A stretch of 64,000 nucleotides of DNA. Origin: Roseinatronobacter bogoriensis DSM 18756. Lineage in GTDB: Bacteria; Pseudomonadota; Alphaproteobacteria; Rhodobacterales; Rhodobacteraceae. Below, one piece after another: positions 59,460-64,000 of the stretch. Under the pieces are notes generated by a model that saw only the letters and a list, made by a program, of their open reading frames with translations, had not been told where the DNA came from and made no database searches. A program made the translations under genes and the position numbers. The stretch covers positions 448,435 through 512,434 of the forward strand of contig NZ_SORN01000001.1 in the NCBI RefSeq assembly GCF_004366635.1. Reading direction: 5' to 3'. The stretch's first letter is position 1, and every line of letters starts with the position of its first letter.

Positions 59460-60896
59460 TCAGGTCTGGCCAGATTGGGCTTTCTCGCGCTTGACCTTGT
59501 ATTCTTCCGGAATGGGCATCCGGTTGAACGCATCCAGCCCCGCGATTTTGTAGGCTTCGGCCAATGTCGGGTAATTGAAGGTGTTTTTGACAAAGTAATC
59601 CACTGTCCCCTTCAGGTTCAGCACGGCCTGCGCGATGTGGATCAACTCTGTCGCGCCTTCACCCACGATTTGCACCCCCAGAACGCGCCGCGTCTTGAGG
59701 CTGAACAGCATCTTCAGCATCCCGTGTTCCAGCCCCATGATATGACCCCGGCTGGTTTCACGAAACCGCGCAACACCCACCTCATAGGGAATACCGCGTT
59801 CCTGCATTTCTTCCTCGGACATGCCGCAGGTCGAGATTTCGGGAACCGAGTATATCCCATAGGGAAACCACGGGCTTTCAGACAGGGTGGGCGTGTCCAG
59901 TGCGTGACATGCGGCAACACGGCCCTGCTGGACTGATGTAGACGCAAGGCTGGGATGGCCGATCACATCGCCTGCCGCATAGATATGCGGAACCTTCGTC
60001 TGATAGCTTGTGCGGTCCACCTCCAACCGGCCGCGATGATCCGTCGCCAGCCCCGCAGCCGCAAGGTTCAACCTGCTTGTTGCACCCAGACGCCCGGCCG
60101 CGAAAAGCAGCATTTCGGCGCGCACATGGCGTCCGTTCACAAGGGTGACTTCGGCGTAATCGCCTGCATCCTCAATCTTCTCGATTGCAGAGCCAAGCCG
60201 CAGATCGACCCCATTCTCGCGGATCTGGTGGGTGAAATCCTGAATCAGGGTCCGGTCGATGAAATCCAGAAAGGTCTCGCGCGGCTCAATCAGGGTCACC
60301 CGCACATCCAGCGCCGAAAACATGGTGGCATATTCCACACCGATCACACCCGCACCCACCACGATCAGACTGCGCGGAATGCGTGCCAGTTCCAGAAATT
60401 CGTCGCTGTCGACAATGCTGGTGCCATTGAAGGGCACGGTTTCGGGACGGAAAGTCTTTGTGCCGGTCGAGATCAGAAAGCGCTCTGCCGTCAGACGGGT
60501 GACATCGCCCGCTTCGGTGTCCACCTCCACAGTATGGGCATCTACAAACCGTGCCAGACCATACAGCGTATCAACATGGTTGCGGTTGAACTGATGCTCC
60601 AGCACATCCACTTCGTGATCAAGGGTCATGTGCAGCCGTGCCTTAAGGTCTTCGGCGCCGATCTTGTCCTTGACCCGGTAGGAGCGGCCATAGAATTTAC
60701 GCTCTCGCCAGCCTGACAGGTTCAACACCGTCTCGCGCAATGTCTTGGATGGGATTGTGCCCGTGTGAACCGACACACCGCCAAGCCGGTCCTTGCGGTC
60801 AATGACAAGAACGCGGCGCTTCAACTTGCCCGCCTGAATTGCCGCGGCCCGGCCCGCAGGGCCAGAGCCGATGATGATCAGATCATAATCTTTCAT
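59460..60896 (-). CDS. sthA: Soluble pyridine nucleotide transhydrogenase (Si-specific)
   Basis: A 478-residue flavoprotein of the class I pyridine nucleotide-disulfide oxidoreductase family: IIIGSGPAGRAAAIQAGKL (FAD), GGVSVHTGTIPSKTLRE, the NAD motif VVGAGVIGVEYAT, and LFAAGRLGATS. Disulfide cysteines are absent in the TIPSK loop, as expected for SthA, which transfers hydride between NADPH and NAD. It is transcribed alone; the glycosyltransferase gene diverges 334 bases away. Confidence 0.93.
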   Translation of the reverse strand: MKDYDLIIIGSGPAGRAAAIQAGKLKRRVLVIDRKDRLGGVSVHTGTIPSKTLRETVLNLSGWRERKFYGRSYRVKDKIGAEDLKARLHMTLDHEVDVLEHQFNRNHVDTLYGLARFVDAHTVEVDTEAGDVTRLTAERFLISTGTKTFRPETVPFNGTSIVDSDEFLELARIPRSLIVVGAGVIGVEYATMFSALDVRVTLIEPRETFLDFIDRTLIQDFTHQIRENGVDLRLGSAIEKIEDAGDYAEVTLVNGRHVRAEMLLFAAGRLGATSRLNLAAAGLATDHRGRLEVDRTSYQTKVPHIYAAGDVIGHPSLASTSVQQGRVAACHALDTPTLSESPWFPYGIYSVPEISTCGMSEEEMQERGIPYEVGVARFRETSRGHIMGLEHGMLKMLFSLKTRRVLGVQIVGEGATELIHIAQAVLNLKGTVDYFVKNTFNYPTLAEAYKIAGLDAFNRMPIPEEYKVKREKAQSGQT

Positions 60897-61230
60897 TTGC
60901 CTACCCGAAAAACCTTTCTGTTTCAGCCCGTATCATAGCTATCTGTCACGTTCAGCCCAAAACTACGAGCGCCAGCTTGCCGGAACGGATTATCGCGGCT
61001 TTCGCTGGTCTGATAGTTGAGGGGCGATTGCCTGAATGCCCGGATGCGCCCAAGTCCGGCATGTCAAAACCCTCAACACTGTCAGCGCATATCGTGTGGC
61101 AAGGGACGCATAATCGCGCGGAGCGGTCTTGGCAAAGCCCGCAGTGCACAGGGCCAGGCTTCGGGGCGCTTCGGGAACATCTGATCGAATTTCCGGTTAC
61201 GATTGCACCCAAATCCGGAGAGCGGCCCTG
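60897..61230. other. 334-base divergent gap
   Basis: Sequence between sthA (minus) and a glycosyltransferase gene (plus). It must hold promoters for both, but I see no clear operator, repeat or RNA structure. A TTG-started frame of 84 codons (60977-61231) overlaps the glycosyltransferase start as TGATG, but it has no recognisable domain or ribosome site and is not called. Confidence 0.6.
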
Positions 61231-62394
61231 ATGGAAATTGGCTACCTCGTCCATGATCTGAGCGACCCCGCGATCAAGCGGCGCGTTACAATGCTGACCG
61301 CAGGTGGCGCGCGTGTGGCTCTCGCAGGTCTGAGCCGCAGTGCCACGGGTCGTGAAGGGTTTGCCAATGCACTTGTGCTTGGGCAGAGTGCAGACGGTAA
61401 ACTGGCACAACGGGCGCGGCAGATTGCGCATATTGTTGCGCGTCAGAGATCCAGACTTCTGGCGCATCTGGGCCAGCCCAATGTTCTGATTGCCCGCAAT
61501 CTGGAAATGCTGGCCGTTGCAGTCAGTTTGCTACCGCGATTTCGCACGCGCCCGCGGCTTGTTTTCGAATGCCTTGATATCCACCGTCTGCTGACCGATC
61601 CCGGCGCTGCGGGCCTGGTTCTGCGGTTCGTGGAGCGGCGCCTTGCGCCCCATGTCGATTTGGTTCTGACCAGTTCGCCTGCTTTTGTCACACATCATCT
61701 TGGTGCAGTATTTGGCGATCGTATCGCCATCGTGGAAAACCGTGTGCTTGAGCTTGGTAGACCTGCTCTTGGGGCAAAGAGCCTTGCACCAATGCCCCCG
61801 CACGTCATGCCCAGGCCGCCTTGGCGCATTGGCTGGTTCGGCGCGCTGCGGTGCAAACAATCACTCGACATCCTGACCGAAGCGGCGCGACTTGCGCAGG
61901 GAAAGCTGGAGGTCGTCATTCGCGGTCGCCCCTCTCCTGCTGTGTTCGAAGATTTCCCGGCACTCATCCGAGGTCACGCTCATATGCGGTTTGAGGGGCA
62001 ATATGACAGTGATGATCTGGGCCAGCATTATGCGGGTGTGCATTTTGCTTGGGGGGTGGATTTTTACGAGGCCGGGGCGAATTCCGACTGGCTGCTGCCC
62101 AACCGTCTTTATGAAAGCGTGCATTACGGAAGTGTTCTGATCGCGCGCATGAATTGCGAGGTGGGGCGGTTTCTTGTGCGCCACAACATTGGCGTTCCAT
62201 TGTCCGACCTGTCGGCCGAAGCAGTAGCGCACAAGTTTTCGTCTGTGCGGGCAGAGGATTACCGCGACCTTGTCCTGCGCCAGCGCCGCCTGCCGCGTAG
62301 CATGTGGATGGCCGATCAGAGTGACTGTGTTGACCTTGTCAGGCTGCTGGCCAATGTGCCCGACCACAACCAGAAACTGGGTGTCATGAGATGA
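61231..62394 (+). CDS. Glycosyltransferase (exopolysaccharide-type, GT-B fold)
   Basis: A 387-residue GT-B-like glycosyltransferase. It starts MEIGYLVHDLSDPAIKRRV; the C-terminal half contains RIGWFGALRCKQSLDILTEAA and GANSDWLLPNRLYESVHYGSVLIA, typical of glycosyltransferases of the GT4 superfamily that bind nucleotide-sugar with a Glu in this last region. Its 4-base overlap with an ExoA-like gene and convergence on an ExoY-like gene suggest a role in exopolysaccharide repeat assembly. Donor sugar unknown. Confidence 0.8.
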   Translation: MEIGYLVHDLSDPAIKRRVTMLTAGGARVALAGLSRSATGREGFANALVLGQSADGKLAQRARQIAHIVARQRSRLLAHLGQPNVLIARNLEMLAVAVSLLPRFRTRPRLVFECLDIHRLLTDPGAAGLVLRFVERRLAPHVDLVLTSSPAFVTHHLGAVFGDRIAIVENRVLELGRPALGAKSLAPMPPHVMPRPPWRIGWFGALRCKQSLDILTEAARLAQGKLEVVIRGRPSPAVFEDFPALIRGHAHMRFEGQYDSDDLGQHYAGVHFAWGVDFYEAGANSDWLLPNRLYESVHYGSVLIARMNCEVGRFLVRHNIGVPLSDLSAEAVAHKFSSVRAEDYRDLVLRQRRLPRSMWMADQSDCVDLVRLLANVPDHNQKLGVMR

Positions 62395-63428
62395 CGGTTC
62401 CTTCCTGCCAATCCTGTGACCGGCTGCTGATTGTTATCCCGACACTCAATGAAGCCGACCATATTCAGGGCGTCATCCAGTCACTGTTGCATGATGCCCC
62501 ACCCAGCACCATTCTGGTCGTGGCGGATGGGGGCAGCACCGATGGGACACCGACACTGGTGCGTCAGATGGATGATCCGCGCATCCGCTTTATTGAAAAC
62601 CCCCACCGTATCCAGAGCGCGGCCATAAACCTTGCTGTTGCTGCATTCGGCGAAGGCGCGACCCATCTTCTGCGCGCGGATGCACATGCGCTTTATCCGC
62701 GTGGCTTTGTGCGGGCCTTGCTGGAGGATATGCGCGCGACAGACGCAACGGCGGTCACGGTGGCGATGACCACTCTGGCAGATCAGGGGTTTGTGGCAGG
62801 TGTGGCGGCCGCGCAAAACAGCCGCCTTGGCACTGGTGGTGCCGCGCACCGAATGGGGAAGGGTGGGCGCTTCATCGACCATGGTCACCATGCCCTGATC
62901 AGGATGGACGCATTTCGGGACATTGGTGGATATGATGCGCGCCAAAGCCATAACGAGGATGCCGAGTTTGACCACCGGCTGACCCGCAATGGCGGCCGGA
63001 TCTGGCTAAGCGGGCGCACGCAGATGGGCTATTTCCCCAGACAGACAGCAAAGGCACTGTTTTTGCAGTATTTCCGCTTTGGCGCAGGGCGTGCGCAAAC
63101 CTTGCTGAAACATGACCTACTGCCACGCCCGCGGCAGTTTTTGCCGCTTCTGGTCGCGCCTTCTGTGGGGCTGGCGGTGGTGGGGCTGGCCGGGTTGATG
63201 CTTGCACCCGCCTGGGGCTGGTTGGCCCTGATCGTCCCAGCGGGTTTATGGGCGGCGCTATGTCTTGGCTATGGCTCAGCGCTGGCGTGGGACGCACGGC
63301 GGGCAGCGGTGCTATGGGCTGGCCCAGCGGCCATGCTTATGCATCTGGGGTGGAGCGCCGGTTTTCTGCGCCAGCTTGCCAGCCATCTTGGCGGGCAAAG
63401 GCTCTGGTCGGCTGTGCGCAATCAGTAG
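62391..63428 (+). CDS. Family 2 glycosyltransferase (ExoA-like)
   Basis: A 345-residue GT2 enzyme. The GT-A domain has LLIVIPTLNEADHI at the start, the Asp motif VVADGGSTDGT, LLRADAHALYPRGFV (DxD-type), and the GGYDARQSHNEDAEFDHRL acceptor motif. Two C-terminal membrane helices (about 240-300) anchor it. It resembles succinoglycan glucosyltransferase ExoA. Its 3' end overlaps the convergent ExoY-like gene by 7 bases. Confidence 0.9.
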   Translation: MTVPSCQSCDRLLIVIPTLNEADHIQGVIQSLLHDAPPSTILVVADGGSTDGTPTLVRQMDDPRIRFIENPHRIQSAAINLAVAAFGEGATHLLRADAHALYPRGFVRALLEDMRATDATAVTVAMTTLADQGFVAGVAAAQNSRLGTGGAAHRMGKGGRFIDHGHHALIRMDAFRDIGGYDARQSHNEDAEFDHRLTRNGGRIWLSGRTQMGYFPRQTAKALFLQYFRFGAGRAQTLLKHDLLPRPRQFLPLLVAPSVGLAVVGLAGLMLAPAWGWLALIVPAGLWAALCLGYGSALAWDARRAAVLWAGPAAMLMHLGWSAGFLRQLASHLGGQRLWSAVRNQ

Positions 63429-64000
63429 CTGCCTTGTCGGCGCAGAACCACGGATACAGTGCGCAAGATGATTCCCAGATCGACCCAGAAATTCCGCTGG
63501 CGGACATATTGCTGATCCAGCATCACACGTTCGCGGTAGCCGACATCACTGCGCCCGCTCACCTGCCAAAGCCCAGTCAGCCCCGGACGAACGGCCATAT
63601 AGTCGCGAATGGCACTGCCATAATGGCTTACCTCATCCATGACGATGGGGCGTGGCCCCACAAGGCTCATTTCGCCCTTCAGGATATTGATAAGTTGCGG
63701 TAGTTCGTCAAGGCTTGTCCGGCGTAGCATTGCGCCCAGCGGGGTGACGCGGGGGTCGTTGCGCAGTTTCTGGGTTTCGCGCCATTCCTGCGCGGCTTCC
63801 GGGTGTTCTGCAAGGTGCCGGGCAAGGATGGGGTCTGCGTTCACCGTCATTGTCCGAAACTTGAGACAATAAAACGCTTTGCCGCCTTTGCCGATACGCC
63901 GATGTGCGAACAACACGGGACCGGGGTCTTTTACGCGAATGAAAACTGCAAGCATGATAAGAAGCGGGCTGAGCGCGAGGAGTGACACAGCGGCAATCAG
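63422..64000 (-). CDS. ExoY-like undecaprenyl-phosphate sugar transferase (partial)
   Basis: The frame runs 192 residues from the window edge to a stop at 63422; the N-terminus lies outside, so residues at the left edge (LIAAVSLLALSPLLIML) are part of a membrane helix, not a start. Core motifs of the bacterial sugar transferase family are FAHRRIGKGGKAFYCLKFRTM, RRTSLDELPQLINILKGEMSLVGPRP and RPGLTGLWQVSGRSDVGYRERV. Such proteins load the first sugar-phosphate on the lipid carrier for exopolysaccharide. It converges on the ExoA-like gene. Confidence 0.93.
   Translation of the reverse strand: MIAAVSLLALSPLLIMLAVFIRVKDPGPVLFAHRRIGKGGKAFYCLKFRTMTVNADPILARHLAEHPEAAQEWRETQKLRNDPRVTPLGAMLRRTSLDELPQLINILKGEMSLVGPRPIVMDEVSHYGSAIRDYMAVRPGLTGLWQVSGRSDVGYRERVMLDQQYVRQRNFWVDLGIILRTVSVVLRRQGSY

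Noticed and set aside
60977..61231. 84-codon TTG-started ORF whose stop overlaps the glycosyltransferase start (TGATG)
   Set aside because: The overlap is suggestive of coupling, but the peptide has no domain, no ribosome site and an unlikely start codon; coincidence is more likely.

Overview
The window looks like a chromosomal segment of a purple-bacterial type alphaproteobacterium, most likely family Rhodobacteraceae. The evidence is the DUF3576-leuS-lptE-holA block, an FnrL regulator divergent from hemN with a perfect FNR box between them, a CycM-type membrane cytochrome c next to prephenate dehydratase, an AerR/PpaA-like cobalamin/heme-sensor protein, an HDAC-like gene ahead of xseB-ispA-dxs, and high-GC codon use throughout. 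I found no rRNA, tRNA, CRISPR array, phage or intact insertion sequence.

Layout. 1-2.9 kb (minus): LON-domain protein (cut by the window edge), YbbN-type thioredoxin, exonuclease III, and an OmpR-family regulator followed by a candidate small RNA with two CUCCUCCC motifs. 3.1-4.7 kb (plus): ribA and an L,D-transpeptidase. 4.8-7.3 kb (minus): an envelope block of porin, two tiny paralogous lipoproteins, a porin-like fragment and the YggS PLP protein. 7.6-12.9 kb (plus): DUF3576 lipoprotein, leuS, lptE, holA and a GST. 13-14.5 kb: pheA and cycM, divergent. 14.7-21.8 kb (plus): yejABEF-type peptide importer with a trailing glycosyltransferase. 22-24.7 kb: hemN, fnrL and a ModE-like DNA-binding protein.

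24.7-34.6 kb (minus) is the most interesting region: ten co-directional, mostly overlapping genes. They encode a polyamine-family ABC importer, a class III aminotransferase, a BKACE (DUF849) beta-keto acid cleavage enzyme, a GNAT, an acetylpolyamine-amidohydrolase-like deacetylase, a DgcA-type racemase and a DgcN-type (DUF1611) protein, with a divergent LysR regulator. Together they suggest uptake of an amine or D-amino acid and catabolism through N-acetyl intermediates; the substrate is unknown. 35.8 kb carries the orphan B12/SCHIC regulator. 36.8-45.0 kb is a second catabolic island: TRAP transporter plus SDR (minus), divergent from an IclR regulator, thiolase, acyl-CoA ligase and PCC-domain protein (plus). 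45.6-48.8 kb holds pxpBCA (5-oxoprolinase) with a divergent MarR-like regulator. 48.9-52.9 kb is isoprenoid supply (HDAC-like, xseB, ispA, dxs). 53-59.4 kb (plus): AMP nucleosidase, HU, two MBL-fold proteins, an M20 amidohydrolase, a universal stress protein and a nucleoside phosphorylase-fold protein. 59.5-64 kb: sthA and exopolysaccharide genes (two glycosyltransferases and an ExoY-like sugar transferase cut by the window edge).

Non-coding features include several strong terminators, four regulator-linked operator candidates, two diverged copies of a ~197-bp repeat about 23 kb apart, and two copies of a 3'-end GC-rich intergenic element. Functions rest on motifs read by eye; no database search was possible.
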